This document shows positions 1 through 8,680 of a stretch of 64,000 bases of DNA, piece by piece. The notes below the pieces were generated by a model. That model did not search any database. It had not been told where the DNA came from and was given only the letters and a program-made list of their open reading frames with translations. Origin of the DNA: Sulfitobacter sp. LCG007 (lineage in GTDB: Bacteria; Pseudomonadota; Alphaproteobacteria; Rhodobacterales; Rhodobacteraceae); contig NZ_CP161805.1 of NCBI RefSeq assembly GCF_040801785.1, positions 248,001 through 312,000 on the forward strand, read 5' to 3'. The translations under genes and the position numbers were made by a program. The first letter of the stretch is position 1. Each line of letters starts with the position of its first letter.

Positions 1-748
1 GACGACATTCGTCGTCTTTGCCGCAGCGATCCTCGCCTGCCTGATGCTGCTGCCGTTCATGCGCATCCCGCAGGCTCCGGCGTCGCGGGGGCTCGAGGAA
101 AGCATGGGCACAGTGCTGGTCCGCGCCTTCCGGGACCCGACCTTCACGCTGATCTTCGTCGGGTTTTTCTCCTGCGGCTACCAGCTGGGCTTCATCACCG
201 CGCACTTTCCGGCATTCGTGACCGAGCTGTGCGGCCCGATCCAGCCCGGGGGCGTGCTCCACGGGCTCGGAATCTCGACCACCTCCGCCCTGGGCGCGGT
301 GTCGATCTCGCTGATCGGGCTGGCCAACATCGCGGGCACGCTGCTGGCCGGCTGGGCGGGCAAGCGGTTCACGAAGAAGTACCTTTTGGCCGGGATCTAC
401 GCCGGACGCACGCTGATCGGGGCGGCGTTCATCCTTTTGCCGGTCACGCCGCTGTCCGTCATCCTCTTCTCGGTGTCGATGGGATCGCTCTGGCTGGCGA
501 CAGTGCCCCTGACCTCGGGACTGGTCGCCCAGATCTACGGGCTGCGCTACATGGGAACCCTCTACGGCATCGTCTTCTTCAGCCACCAGGTCGGCAGCTT
601 CCTCGGCGTTTGGCTGGGCGGGCGGCTTTACGACCTCTACGGCACCTACACGATGGTCTGGTGGATCGGAGTCGGTGTCGGCGCGTTCAGCGCGCTTGTG
701 CATCTGCCGATCCGCGAGCGTCGGCCCGCGGTGCTTGTCCCGGCCTGA
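1..748 (+). CDS. MFS transporter, C-terminal part (5' truncated by window edge)
   Basis: The reading frame is open from base 2, so the gene begins outside the window; about 248 residues are visible of a usual 400-430. They form a series of hydrophobic helices with short charged loops, including a GKRFTKK loop after a membrane segment, which is typical of a major facilitator superfamily permease C-terminal half. The last helices end in a short basic tail (RERRPA). The substrate cannot be told from this part. The ATG at 44 is internal and is not a credible start. The gene converges with the hydrolase that ends at 765. Confidence 0.8.
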   Translation, partial: TTFVVFAAAILACLMLLPFMRIPQAPASRGLEESMGTVLVRAFRDPTFTLIFVGFFSCGYQLGFITAHFPAFVTELCGPIQPGGVLHGLGISTTSALGAVSISLIGLANIAGTLLAGWAGKRFTKKYLLAGIYAGRTLIGAAFILLPVTPLSVILFSVSMGSLWLATVPLTSGLVAQIYGLRYMGTLYGIVFFSHQVGSFLGVWLGGRLYDLYGTYTMVWWIGVGVGAFSALVHLPIRERRPAVLVPA

Positions 749-764
749 ACCGGGCGCGTCCTCC

Positions 765-1697
765 CTAAAGCGCGTTGCGGAAGAAGTCGCGGATGCGCGC
801 CAGAACCTCCTCGGCATGGGTATAGGGCAGGCCGTGCCCCGCGTCGTCGATGATCGCCTGTCGGGCGTCCGGGTTCCAGGAGGCCAGCACCTTCGACGCC
901 GCAAGGGGGATCACGTCATCCTCTCTGCCCCACAGCGCCAGCACGGGGATGCCCGAGTTCCGGATGTCGAGATGATCGCTTTCCATCAATTCGGACAGGA
1001 TGCCCCTCTGGCTGGAAAGCACGGCAGGCACCAGTCCGCGCTTGTCGAGTTCGGCAAGTTGCATCCGGTTGATGTCCTGGCCTTTCTGCCCGAGGGCGCG
1101 TTCTGCCCTGATCCCGGCGCGCAGCTTTCTCGGGTAGGTGCTCAGCATCAGCCAATGGCCCAGCAGCGGGGTATTGAGCATGACCCCGTCGAGGCCCGAT
1201 GCGACCCGGCCCATGCCGGCGCTCGCCAGCAGCACCAGCGCGGCGATCCGTTCGGGATGTGCGGCGGCGTAGGCTGTCGCGACCGAGCCGCCCATGGAAT
1301 AGCCAAGCAGCGTGATGGGCTCGTCCATGCCTTCATGTGCGAGAAGCGCGTTCAGATGCGCGATGAAGAAGTTGCGGTCCTGCCGCGCCTTCGCCCGATC
1401 CGAAAAGCCCCGGCCGATATGATCGTAGACCAACACCCGGTAGCCCATCTCGGCGAGCCCGCTCGCCACGTCGCGCCAGACATAGCCCGGCGTGGTCAGC
1501 CCGTGAACGCAGACGGCGACCGGGCCGTCTTCGGGTCCGCTCCACTGGTAATGGGTGACACCCTGGGGCAAGCGGGCGAAACGGCCCGGCGCGTCCTTCC
1601 GCATGCCCGCGTCCACCGGCCTGCGCCGGAGTTCGAGCAGAAGCGGAAGCGCCGCGACCGCGAGCCCGGCGATCGGGAGCAGAGTCAGCCAGTTCAT
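765..1697 (-). CDS. alpha/beta-fold hydrolase, membrane-anchored
   Basis: This 310-residue serine hydrolase has a hydrophobic N-terminal segment (residues 3-21) that probably anchors it to the membrane. The fold motifs are clear: the oxyanion loop CVHGLTTPG near residue 63, the nucleophile elbow GYSMG with Ser134, an acid in LWGREDD, and the catalytic His in DAGHG (about residue 288). The substrate is unknown; esterase or lipase activity is the generic expectation. Its ATG overlaps the stop of the upstream ornithine-cyclodeaminase-like gene in an ATGA, so it is the last gene of a tightly coupled three-gene operon. Confidence 0.85.
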   Translation of the reverse strand: MNWLTLLPIAGLAVAALPLLLELRRRPVDAGMRKDAPGRFARLPQGVTHYQWSGPEDGPVAVCVHGLTTPGYVWRDVASGLAEMGYRVLVYDHIGRGFSDRAKARQDRNFFIAHLNALLAHEGMDEPITLLGYSMGGSVATAYAAAHPERIAALVLLASAGMGRVASGLDGVMLNTPLLGHWLMLSTYPRKLRAGIRAERALGQKGQDINRMQLAELDKRGLVPAVLSSQRGILSELMESDHLDIRNSGIPVLALWGREDDVIPLAASKVLASWNPDARQAIIDDAGHGLPYTHAEEVLARIRDFFRNAL

Positions 1698-2608
1698 GCG
1701 TCGTTCCAGCGCGTGAGGATGTAGTGCCCCGTCATGAGATCGAGATGGGCGCCGCCGCCGTTCTTGAAAAGGGTGATCTCGTCATCGGATGTGCGCGCGA
1801 AGCTGTCGGGCGCGTAGTAGTCGGCGATCACGTCGGCACGCGAGATCGTGCCTTCGCCGAGCGGTATCTTCAGCTCGCCGATGTGATCCAGCGTCGTCTC
1901 GAAGCTGTCCACGAAGATGCGCGCGCGCTTCAGTGCCGTGTCGTCGGCCTCGCGCATGTCCGAGCGATAGGCCCCGATGAGGTCCACATGCTGCCCCGGC
2001 TGCAACCATTCGCCCCGGATCAGCGGCGTTGTCGACATGGTGGCGCAGGTGACGATATCCGCGTCCCGCACCGCGGTCTCCAGATCCTCGGCGACGGCGA
2101 TGTTCCCGATCTCCGCCGCCATCGACCGCGCGTTGTCGAGGGTACGGTTCCAGACAGTGAAATCCGCGCGCGGGAACAGGGCGGAATACGCCTCGTGCAG
2201 GTTGCGCCCCTGCGTTCCCGCGCCCACGATGAGGATCCTGCGGCTGTCCGGGCGGGCGAGCCGCCGTGCGGCAAGCAGACTGTCGCCGGCAGTCTTCCAC
2301 TTGGTAACAAGGTGGAAGTCGATGATCGCCGAAAGCGCGCCGTCGCTGTCGGAGTAAAGCGTGAAGCCGCCGTTCACGACGGGTCTGCCGTTGGCGCCGT
2401 TGCCCGGAAAGACGGTGGCGGACTTCACCGCGAGCCCGAGCCCGCTAATCCAGGCCGATCGGCTGAGCAGCGTATCCGGACCACGATAGAGAAAGGTGTC
2501 GCCGATTTCGGCCTTCGGCAGTTCGTGGCCCGCGGCAAGCGCCTCGGTCAGGCCCAGCCAGTCGAGGCGTGCCTCGCCGGCCTCGAATCCGATGACGGGC
2601 AAGCTCAC
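1694..2608 (-). CDS. ornithine cyclodeaminase / mu-crystallin family protein
   Basis: The 304-residue protein has the two-domain fold of NAD(P)-dependent ornithine cyclodeaminase-like enzymes. Lys62 in the VKSATVFPGN stretch matches the family substrate-binding/catalytic lysine, and GAGTQG (129-134) is the dinucleotide-binding loop. A GAYRSDMREAD stretch corresponds to the family's conserved segment before the catalytic Asp. Members act on ornithine, alanine, ketimines or other imino acids, so the substrate is open. The start is GTG at 2608, overlapping the HAD gene stop as GTGA. Confidence 0.82.
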   Translation of the reverse strand: MSLPVIGFEAGEARLDWLGLTEALAAGHELPKAEIGDTFLYRGPDTLLSRSAWISGLGLAVKSATVFPGNGANGRPVVNGGFTLYSDSDGALSAIIDFHLVTKWKTAGDSLLAARRLARPDSRRILIVGAGTQGRNLHEAYSALFPRADFTVWNRTLDNARSMAAEIGNIAVAEDLETAVRDADIVTCATMSTTPLIRGEWLQPGQHVDLIGAYRSDMREADDTALKRARIFVDSFETTLDHIGELKIPLGEGTISRADVIADYYAPDSFARTSDDEITLFKNGGGAHLDLMTGHYILTRWNDA

Positions 2609-3225
2609 CGGGCTTCATCCGCCGGCAGCAGCCCTTCGTCCACAAGCCGATCGGCCCAGCCCTGAGCGCCCGTGAAAAGGTGGGTCTTCCAGCCTCGGGC
2701 CTTTGCTGCGGCGATATTGTCCGCGCGGTCGTCGGTGAAGAGGATGGCGCCGCCCGACAGCCCGCTACCGGCCTCGAGCCTCTCGAAGATCACCGGATCG
2801 GGCTTGATCACGCCCATGTGGCCGGAAATGAAGTCGCGGTCGAACTCGCGCAGGAAGGGATAGTGCCCGGCGGCAAGTTCATAGGTCTGGATGCCGAAGT
2901 TGGTGAGCGAGAAGACCGGAACACCACGGCTTCGAAGGGCACGCATGAGACGGACGGAATGGTCGATGGCGGGCGCGGCCATCTCGATCCAGCGGTCGTG
3001 CCAGATCCGGATCTCGCTTTCCCATTCCGGATTGGCCTCGGCCATTCCGTAGACGGTCTCGGTGAAGTGCCCGCCCAGGTCCACATTGTCGTTCATGCCA
3101 TGCAGGTCCACGGCGGCGAACATCTCTTTCCGGCGCGCGGCGCCGATCACGCCGTCGAAGAACCTTTCGGGCTGCCACTCGATCAGCACGTTGCCGATAT
3201 CGAAAACCACTGCCTGAGGCGTCAT
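2605..3225 (-). CDS. HAD family hydrolase (haloacid dehalogenase-like phosphatase)
   Basis: This 206-residue protein carries the HAD motifs in order: motif I DIGNVLIEW with nucleophile Asp9, motif II in FSLTNF, motif III Lys in GVIKPDP, and motif IV in FTDDRADNI. DIGN in place of DxD resembles the epoxide-hydrolase-N-terminal or YihX branch. It is probably a small-molecule phosphatase; the substrate is unknown. It is the first gene of the operon with the cyclodeaminase-like and hydrolase genes. A repeated palindromic element lies just upstream (3249-3292). Confidence 0.85.
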   Translation of the reverse strand: MTPQAVVFDIGNVLIEWQPERFFDGVIGAARRKEMFAAVDLHGMNDNVDLGGHFTETVYGMAEANPEWESEIRIWHDRWIEMAAPAIDHSVRLMRALRSRGVPVFSLTNFGIQTYELAAGHYPFLREFDRDFISGHMGVIKPDPVIFERLEAGSGLSGGAILFTDDRADNIAAAKARGWKTHLFTGAQGWADRLVDEGLLPADEAR

Positions 3226-3248
3226 GCTGTTTCGTCCCTCCCGGGCGA

Positions 3249-3292
3249 CGGAATTTTGTAAAATTCCGGCACGTTTTCCGTGCCGGAAAACG
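3249..3292. repeat. composite palindromic element, copy 1
   Basis: A 20-bp palindrome (3249-3268, core GGAATTTTGTAAAATTCC) is followed directly by a hairpin with arms CGTTTTCCG (3272-3280) and CGGAAAACG (3284-3292). The same pair occurs at 29323-29366 in opposite orientation. Read from the adjacent yaiI gene, the order is stop codon, GTTTTC/GAAAAC hairpin, then the GGAATT palindrome. It may end transcription of yaiI, but the T-run is weak. Confidence 0.75.
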
Positions 3293-3294
3293 GG

Positions 3295-3747
3295 TCAGCC
3301 CCTTGCGGCGGCGCGTATTTCCCGTTCGAGCGCGTCCAGAAAACGGGACCGGTCAGCCTTTGTAAAGGCCCTGCCTCCGCCTTGGCGAAACGGGTCCGAG
3401 GCCCTAAGGTCCGCCATCAGGTCCCGCGTGGCGAGGACCTGGCCGATATTGGCGGCCGTCAGGGCGGTTCCGTCATGCTTGAGCACCCGCGCCCCCGCCT
3501 CGACGCAGCGCGCCGCAAGCGGAATGTCGCATGTCACCACGACGTCGCCAGGCCCGCAGCGCTCGGCGATCCACTTGTCCGCCTCATCCGGACCCGCCGA
3601 CACGATCACCGTCTGGACAAGCGGATTGCGCGAAGGCCGCAGTCCGCCATTCGAGACAAGGGCCATCTTCAGGGCGTGGCGCGTCGCCACCCGCTCGGCT
3701 TCCTCCTTCACGGGACACGCGTCCGCGTCGATGTAGAGCGTGCTCAT
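3295..3747 (-). CDS. YaiI/YqxD family protein (DUF188)
   Basis: The 150-residue protein begins with [16 protein letters not shown], the signature of the DUF188/YaiI family, and contains [17 protein letters not shown], another conserved segment. The family has a PIN-like nuclease fold with conserved aspartates (Asp7, Asp9 and the TCDIPLA Asp here), but its role is not established. Length is normal. Its ATG overlaps the stop of fghA (ATGA at 3744-3747), so the two are translationally coupled. The composite palindrome starts 2 bases after its stop. Confidence 0.85.
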   Translation of the reverse strand: MSTLYIDADACPVKEEAERVATRHALKMALVSNGGLRPSRNPLVQTVIVSAGPDEADKWIAERCGPGDVVVTCDIPLAARCVEAGARVLKHDGTALTAANIGQVLATRDLMADLRASDPFRQGGGRAFTKADRSRFLDALEREIRAAARG

Positions 3748-4577
3748 GCCGCCAGCGCACCGGCGTGGAAGGCGACATGATCGGCGATGAAGCTCGCGAC
3801 GAAGAAATAGCTGTGATCGTATCCGGCCTGCAGCCGCAGGCTGATCTCTTGCCGTCGCGCCGCAGCCGCACGGGCCAGTGTCTCGGGCCTCAGCAACTCG
3901 TAAAACTGGTCGTCGGTCCCGATGTCCACGAGCATCGGCCCGTCAAAGCCCTTTTCCGCCATGAGCAGGCTCGCGTCATGCGCCTGCCAGAGCGTCTCGT
4001 CCGGGCCCAGATATGCGTCGTACTGCTTGCGTCCCCAGTCGCTGCCCGTCGGGTTGCAGATGGGGGAGAAGGCCGAAACCGAACGGAAACGTCCCGCCAG
4101 GCCCATGCCCAGCGTCAGCGCTCCATGCCCGCCCATGGAATGCCCCGTGACAGCCTGGCGCGACATGTCAATGCCGTCGAAGCTGCGCTCGAGCAGCTTC
4201 GGCAGTTCATCCGCCACATAGTCCCACATCCGGAAATGCGGTGCCCAAGGGGCCTCGGTTGCGTTGACATAAAACCCCGCGCCCTGTCCGAGATCGTATG
4301 ATTCGTCATCGGCCACACCCTCGCCGCGGGGCGAGGTGTCGGGAAAGACAAGGGCGAGCCCGTGCCGCGCGGCGAATCCCTGCGCCCCCGCCTTTACCAT
4401 CGCGTTCTCGTGCGTGCAGGTGAGCCCCGACAGATACCACAGCAGCGGGACGGGATGCCGCTTCGCTTGCGGCGGCAGAAACAGGCCGAAGGTCATCTCG
4501 CAGGCGCAGGCCGATGAGTCATGTGCATAGACCCCCTGCACACCGCCGAAGCTTGCATTCTCCGAGATCGTCTTCAT
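3744..4577 (-). CDS. fghA: S-formylglutathione hydrolase
   Basis: This 277-residue esterase-D-type enzyme hydrolyses S-formylglutathione to formate and glutathione in formaldehyde detoxification. Visible features are [12 protein letters not shown] near residue 50, the nucleophile elbow GHSMGG (145-150, Ser147), and a His in YDHSYFF near the C-terminus, all family hallmarks. The partner glutathione-dependent formaldehyde dehydrogenase gene is not in this window. Formaldehyde may come from oxidative demethylation of methylated amines, which the 56.7-62.5 kb operon appears to perform, though the two loci are far apart. Confidence 0.92.
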   Translation of the reverse strand: MKTISENASFGGVQGVYAHDSSACACEMTFGLFLPPQAKRHPVPLLWYLSGLTCTHENAMVKAGAQGFAARHGLALVFPDTSPRGEGVADDESYDLGQGAGFYVNATEAPWAPHFRMWDYVADELPKLLERSFDGIDMSRQAVTGHSMGGHGALTLGMGLAGRFRSVSAFSPICNPTGSDWGRKQYDAYLGPDETLWQAHDASLLMAEKGFDGPMLVDIGTDDQFYELLRPETLARAAAARRQEISLRLQAGYDHSYFFVASFIADHVAFHAGALAA

Positions 4578-4663
4578 CGCCGTCTCCCCTTGCCTGAGGC
4601 CCCTTGGCTAGCGTCTGGGAACGGATGCGACAAGAGGGCGAGAACAGGGGGGCGTGGGCCGGA

Positions 4664-5593
4664 TCAGCCCTGCGTGACCCAGGCGATCACGCCGCTGACG
4701 GTCAGGATGCTGGCCGCCGTCGAGATCAGGATCGCGGCGGATACCCGCTTGGGCGCGACGCCGTAGTGCTGTGCGAGGATGTAGACGTTGCCCGCGACGG
4801 GCAAGGCGGCGGCCGCGACGATGACCCCGGCGCTGAAGGGATCGACCCGGAAGACGAAGAAGCAGGCGAAGGCCACGGCCAGGGGATGCAGGACCAGCTT
4901 GCAGACGCTGAGCCAGATCGCGATGCTGAGCCGTTCGGCGGATTTCGACGCCAGCGAGGCGCCGATGGCGAAAAGGGCGCCCGGCGTCGCCGCGCCGCCG
5001 AGGATGGCGAGGAATTCGTTGAGCGGCGCGGGCATCGGTATCTCGAGGCCCGACCATACCAGCCCGGCGGATATCGCCACGATCATGGGGTTCCTGGCCA
5101 GAGCGACCGCCACGGTGCGCAGGATCCCGATGCTGATTCGTCCTTCGCGCGCGGTGGTGATCAGGATGACGATCAGGCTGGAAAATATCACCAGGTCGGT
5201 TGCAAGGGCGAGCACCACAGGCCCGATCGCCTCGGGACCTATCAGCAGCGACAGCATCGGCACGCCGAGAAAGCCGGTATTGCCGATCACGGCGCACTGC
5301 GCCTCGATCGCCGTCGTCTCCATGTCGAGATGGCGGAACAGCGCGACCCCGGTGGCGATGAGATAGACGAACGTCGTTCCCCACAGATATGCGCTGACCA
5401 ACCGCATGTCCCACACCTCGGCCAGCGACAGGTTCGCGGAAAACCGGAAGAGCATGGCCGAGAGGGCGAAATAGAAGACGAACTTCGTGAGGTAGGCCGT
5501 CGCCTCTTCGCTGAAGAAACGGGTCCGTCCGGCCCAGTAACCCAGCCCGATGATGGCGAAGAAAGGCAGCGTCTTGAGCAGGATATCGATCAT
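4664..5593 (-). CDS. AEC family transporter (auxin efflux carrier-like permease)
   Basis: This 309-residue membrane protein has about ten hydrophobic helices. It begins MIDILLKTLPFFAIIGLGYWAGR, has a central hydrophilic region, and a helix with the VIGNTGFLGVPM motif characteristic of the AEC (MdcF/YfdV-like) family. Bacterial members export or import organic acids such as malonate or malate; the substrate is not predictable here. It stands alone: 86 bases separate it from fghA and 117 bases from mbfA. Confidence 0.85.
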   Translation of the reverse strand: MIDILLKTLPFFAIIGLGYWAGRTRFFSEEATAYLTKFVFYFALSAMLFRFSANLSLAEVWDMRLVSAYLWGTTFVYLIATGVALFRHLDMETTAIEAQCAVIGNTGFLGVPMLSLLIGPEAIGPVVLALATDLVIFSSLIVILITTAREGRISIGILRTVAVALARNPMIVAISAGLVWSGLEIPMPAPLNEFLAILGGAATPGALFAIGASLASKSAERLSIAIWLSVCKLVLHPLAVAFACFFVFRVDPFSAGVIVAAAALPVAGNVYILAQHYGVAPKRVSAAILISTAASILTVSGVIAWVTQG

Positions 5594-5710
5594 CCGGCGA
5601 CGCTATCCGCCATGCTGCATTGCCGCAAGGCGCCAAGTCGGGCCCGGGCCGGTCCGATGCGCACCAGGCAGTTCCATGCAGTGGCCGCGGTCCCGCGTTG
5701 TGCAGGGCCC

Positions 5711-6685
5711 TCAGCCGGAACCGATCAGGATCCCCGCAGCCAGCACCAGCGCCCCGCCGAAGACGACCTGAAGCGTCGCACGGAAGAAGGGCGTCTCCAT
5801 GTAGCGGTTCTGGATCCACGCGATGGCCCAGAGCTCGATGAAGACGACGACACAGGCAACGGCGGTCGCGGTCCAGAAATGCGGGATAAGGTAGGGCAGG
5901 GCGTGACCGAGCCCGCCCAGCGTTGTCATCACCCCGGTTGCAAGCCCGCGCTTGACCGGCGAGCCGCGCCCGGAAAGCTGCCCGTCATCGGATGCCGCCT
6001 CGGTGAAGCCCATCGAGATGCCGGCACCGACCGAGGCCGCGAGCCCGACAAGGAACGTGGTCCATGTGTCATGGGTGGCGAAGGCCGTGGCGAAGATCGG
6101 GGCGAGGGTCGACACGGAACCGTCCATCAGACCGGCGAGGCCCGGCTGCACCCATGTCAGGATGAACTGGCGATGGGCCGTCTCGTCCTCGGCGGTGCGG
6201 GCGGTCTCGTCGAGAAAGCGATCCTCGAGGTCGTCCGCCTTCTTCTGGTGTCCCGCTTCCGCAGCGGCCAGATCGCCCAGCAGCTGGCGCGTGGCCGCAT
6301 CCGAGGTCCGCGCGGCGGCCTGAAGGTAGAACCGCTCGGCGTCCTTTTCCATGCCCTCGGCTTCCGCCCGGATCCGGTCGAGCCCGAGGTTCTCCACCAG
6401 CCATACCGGCCGGCGCTGGTAGTAGCCTGCCACATGCTCGCGCCGGATCAACGGAATGACCTCGCCGAAGCGCCGCTTGTGCAGGTCGATCAGCCGATGC
6501 CGGTGGCTGTCCTCCTCGGCCGCCATGCCGTCGAAGACACGTGCCGAGTCCGGGTAGTCGCCCCTCAGCCTCTCGGCATATCCGCGATAGATCCGCGCGT
6601 CGTCCTCCTCGGAAGAGATCGCGAGAGCGAGAATCTCCTGCTCGCTGAGATCCGAGAACCGTTTGCGGGAAAAAGAGAACCCCAT
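5711..6685 (-). CDS. mbfA: membrane-bound ferritin: rubrerythrin domain fused to VIT1/CCC1 transporter
   Basis: This is a two-domain protein of 324 residues. Residues 10-160 form a rubrerythrin-like four-helix bundle with di-iron ligand candidates in SSEEDDARIY, AAEEDSHRH, EAEGMEKDAERFY and AAAEAGHQKKADD. Residues 165-324 are a VIT1/CCC1 membrane domain with several helices. In Agrobacterium and Bradyrhizobium MbfA exports iron and protects against iron and peroxide stress, and is repressed by Irr. A near-perfect Irr box (ICE) lies 13 bases before the ATG, supporting the same control here. The ribosome binding site is GAGGTGA. Confidence 0.92.
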   Translation of the reverse strand: MGFSFSRKRFSDLSEQEILALAISSEEDDARIYRGYAERLRGDYPDSARVFDGMAAEEDSHRHRLIDLHKRRFGEVIPLIRREHVAGYYQRRPVWLVENLGLDRIRAEAEGMEKDAERFYLQAAARTSDAATRQLLGDLAAAEAGHQKKADDLEDRFLDETARTAEDETAHRQFILTWVQPGLAGLMDGSVSTLAPIFATAFATHDTWTTFLVGLAASVGAGISMGFTEAASDDGQLSGRGSPVKRGLATGVMTTLGGLGHALPYLIPHFWTATAVACVVVFIELWAIAWIQNRYMETPFFRATLQVVFGGALVLAAGILIGSG

Positions 6686-6697
6686 TCGTCACCTCGA

Positions 6698-6714
6698 TTA
6701 AGAACGATTCTAAA
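6698..6714. promoter_or_regulatory. Irr box (ICE motif) upstream of mbfA
   Basis: The 17-bp sequence TTAAGAACGATTCTAAA is an almost perfect inverted repeat matching the alphaproteobacterial iron-control element (TTTAGAA-N3-TTCTAAA type). It sits just upstream of mbfA, where Irr would block transcription when iron is low. A GANTC methylation site (GATTC, 6706-6710) falls inside it. Assignment rests on motif match and on the known Irr control of mbfA in related bacteria. Confidence 0.85.
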
Positions 6715-6807
6715 CTAGGGTTTCGCGGAACCCTGTCAACGGCCGGCGCATTTCCCCTTGGAACCGAACCGACTGGTTTATATCCTGACGCCAGCAATGG
6801 AGGTGAC

Positions 6808-7425
6808 ATGGGCGCGGCAGCAGAGCTTGTCCGGCGTGGGAGGAAGTTCGATCAGGTGCTCGAGGGTGCCCGAAAGGTCTTCATGGCGGACGGTTTCGAA
6901 GGTGCCAGCGTCGACGAGATCGCGAGGGTCGCGAATGTCTCGAAGGCCACGCTCTACAGCTACTTTCCGGACAAGCGCCTGCTGTTCACCGAAGTCGCAC
7001 GGCACGAGTGCCGTCGTCAGGCGCGCGAGGGGCTGGACAGGATCGACGTTGCAGGGCCGCCCCGCGAGGTGCTGGGTCAGGCCGGGCGGCATTTCCTGAG
7101 GTTTCTCACCTCGCGCTTCGGTCAGCAGATATTCCGCATCTGCGTGGCGGAATCGGACCGCTTTCCCGAACTCGGCCAGCAATTCTACAACTCCGGGCCC
7201 GCCGTCATGCGCGCCGAGATTTCGGCCTACCTGAAGGGGGCCGCCGAACGGGGTGAACTGCGGGTCAGGGACGTAGCGCTTGCCGCGGACCAGTTCGGAG
7301 AGCTGTGCAAGGCCGATCTCTGGGCGCGGCTCATCTTCGGCGTGAGCAAGTCCGTTACCGAGGAAGAGATCGACAGGGTCGTGGACGGCGCGGTCGAAAC
7401 CTTCATGGCGCGCTACGGGGCCTGA
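6808..7425 (+). CDS. TetR/AcrR family transcriptional regulator
   Basis: This 205-residue regulator has an N-terminal helix-turn-helix: AARKVFMADGFEGAS-like helix 1, then VDEIARVANVSKATLYSYF, the classic TetR recognition-helix region (about residues 35-55). The ligand-binding C-terminal domain has no recognisable specificity. A strong ribosome binding site GGAGGTGAC precedes the ATG. It is divergent from mbfA with 122 bases between them; nothing shows that it controls mbfA. A weak dyad AACC-GACT-GGTT lies at 6767-6778 in its promoter. Confidence 0.88.
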   Translation: MGAAAELVRRGRKFDQVLEGARKVFMADGFEGASVDEIARVANVSKATLYSYFPDKRLLFTEVARHECRRQAREGLDRIDVAGPPREVLGQAGRHFLRFLTSRFGQQIFRICVAESDRFPELGQQFYNSGPAVMRAEISAYLKGAAERGELRVRDVALAADQFGELCKADLWARLIFGVSKSVTEEEIDRVVDGAVETFMARYGA

Positions 7426-7518
7426 GCCAGCCGTGGCCCTGCATCATATGCCGCAGCGCCAGCAATTGCCGCGCAACTTGGTATTGATTTGGCAACCGAA
7501 CCCGGCGACCATGAAACC

Positions 7519-7866
7519 ATGAACGCCCCGGTCCCGCCGTCGAGCAACCTGCACCAGATGCCCCCGGCGCAGGTGTCATTCCACCGTACCGAGCTGTCCG
7601 CCATTCTGGCGCTCTACGGTCGAATGGTCGCGGCCGGCGAATGGCGCGATTACGGGATATCCTGTCTGCGCGACGTGGCGGTTTTCTCGGTGTTTCGACG
7701 CACTGCGGAGAACCCGCTCTACCGCATCGAGAAAAGGCCGCGGCTGCGCGACAGGCAGGGGATGTACGCGGTCCTCGGCATGGACGGGCGCATCATGCGG
7801 CGGGGTCATGACCTCAGGACCGTGCTTCGGGTGCTCGAGCGGAAACTGATCCGCGCGGTCGAGTGA
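7519..7866 (+). CDS. DUF2794 family protein
   Basis: This 115-residue cytoplasmic protein matches the alphaproteobacterial DUF2794 family. Recognisable stretches are VSFHRTELSAILALYGRMVAAG and YRIEKRPRLRDRQGMYAVL, which sit at the usual positions. I start it at ATG 7519, because the upstream in-frame alternative at 7489 is a TTG; the ribosome binding site is weak either way. Function is unknown. It lies alone between the TetR gene and the convergent NlpC/P60 gene. Confidence 0.8.
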   Translation: MNAPVPPSSNLHQMPPAQVSFHRTELSAILALYGRMVAAGEWRDYGISCLRDVAVFSVFRRTAENPLYRIEKRPRLRDRQGMYAVLGMDGRIMRRGHDLRTVLRVLERKLIRAVE

Positions 7867-7897
7867 CCGCGGTTTTCATCGCACGTGCCTCGGGGCG

Positions 7898-8680
7898 TCA
7901 AAGCCGCTTGTGCGCCGTGGGCATTCCGTCGCCCTGCAATTCGATGCGCGAGATGGCCTCGTCTATCTTCTCGAAGACGACGGCCATGTAGCCGCCGTTG
8001 GCATGGATCAACGTCCGAGGGTCCGTCACCAGCGCGACGTGGCCCTTCCAGAACAGCAGGTCATTGCGCTGATACCCGCTGCCGGACGGAACGTCTTTTC
8101 CGAAGCCGGCGCATTGCAGGTCGCTGTCCGCCGGGCAGTCAATTCCGCAGGCCAGCATGGCGGCCTGTACGAGACCCGAACAGTCGATACCCGAACGGGA
8201 ATTGCCGCCCCAGAGATATGGCGTGCCCAGAAACAGTTCGGCCACCGCCGCCGGATCCGAGGCGTAGCTGCCCACACGGTGGACGTGCTGACGTGGTACA
8301 TGGCCCTCGGGCGTGGCGATGAAGGTGGCGCTTTCCGCCGTCGCGCTGAGAAGGCAGCCGAAGCTCAGCATCATCCGGTCGGGCGACTTGATGTCGGGGG
8401 CTTCATAGGCCTGCGTGGCAGGCGCCGTCACCCTGTGCGTGGCCGGGAGGTCGGGTCCGAGGGCGTCGGAGCGCAGGTAGCCGCAATAGCCGTCCTTGCC
8501 CGCCTGCACGTAGCTCCAGCCGTCCGCGTCGTCGAAGACGGTCACGCTTTCTCCCAGGAGCAGCTGCCGGTCGCGGGGCCATCCCGGCACCCGGCAGAGA
8601 TCGGCCAGAGGAACCGTGACGCGCGCCGGAATGCGTGTCCTGATTCTTTGAGGGTCGGGCGTGAGGCGGCGGTCCGTCAT
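7898..8680 (-). CDS. NlpC/P60 family peptidase (C40) with N-terminal SH3-like region
   Basis: The 260-residue protein has an SH3-like N-terminal half (residues 20-135, with GYCGYLRSDAL) and a C-terminal NlpC/P60 papain-like domain. The catalytic triad is readable as Cys167 in SGIDCSGLVQ, His214 in WKGHVALV and His226 in LIHANGG. The family cleaves peptide stems of peptidoglycan, often between D-Glu and a diamino acid. No signal peptide is seen, so it may act on cytoplasmic recycled peptides. It overlaps the aminopeptidase stop (ATGA), which also fits peptide recycling. Confidence 0.9.
   Translation of the reverse strand: MTDRRLTPDPQRIRTRIPARVTVPLADLCRVPGWPRDRQLLLGESVTVFDDADGWSYVQAGKDGYCGYLRSDALGPDLPATHRVTAPATQAYEAPDIKSPDRMMLSFGCLLSATAESATFIATPEGHVPRQHVHRVGSYASDPAAVAELFLGTPYLWGGNSRSGIDCSGLVQAAMLACGIDCPADSDLQCAGFGKDVPSGSGYQRNDLLFWKGHVALVTDPRTLIHANGGYMAVVFEKIDEAISRIELQGDGMPTAHKRL

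Noticed and set aside
4604-6718. 704-residue open frame on the plus strand
   Set aside because: It runs antisense to the AEC transporter and mbfA, both with clear family motifs. Its composition (Arg/Gly/Asp-rich, no domains) is that of a GC-rich shadow frame.
6767-6778. Dyad AACC-GACT-GGTT as a TetR operator
   Set aside because: Only 4-bp arms, which is too common in GC-rich DNA to claim as an operator, although the position is suitable.
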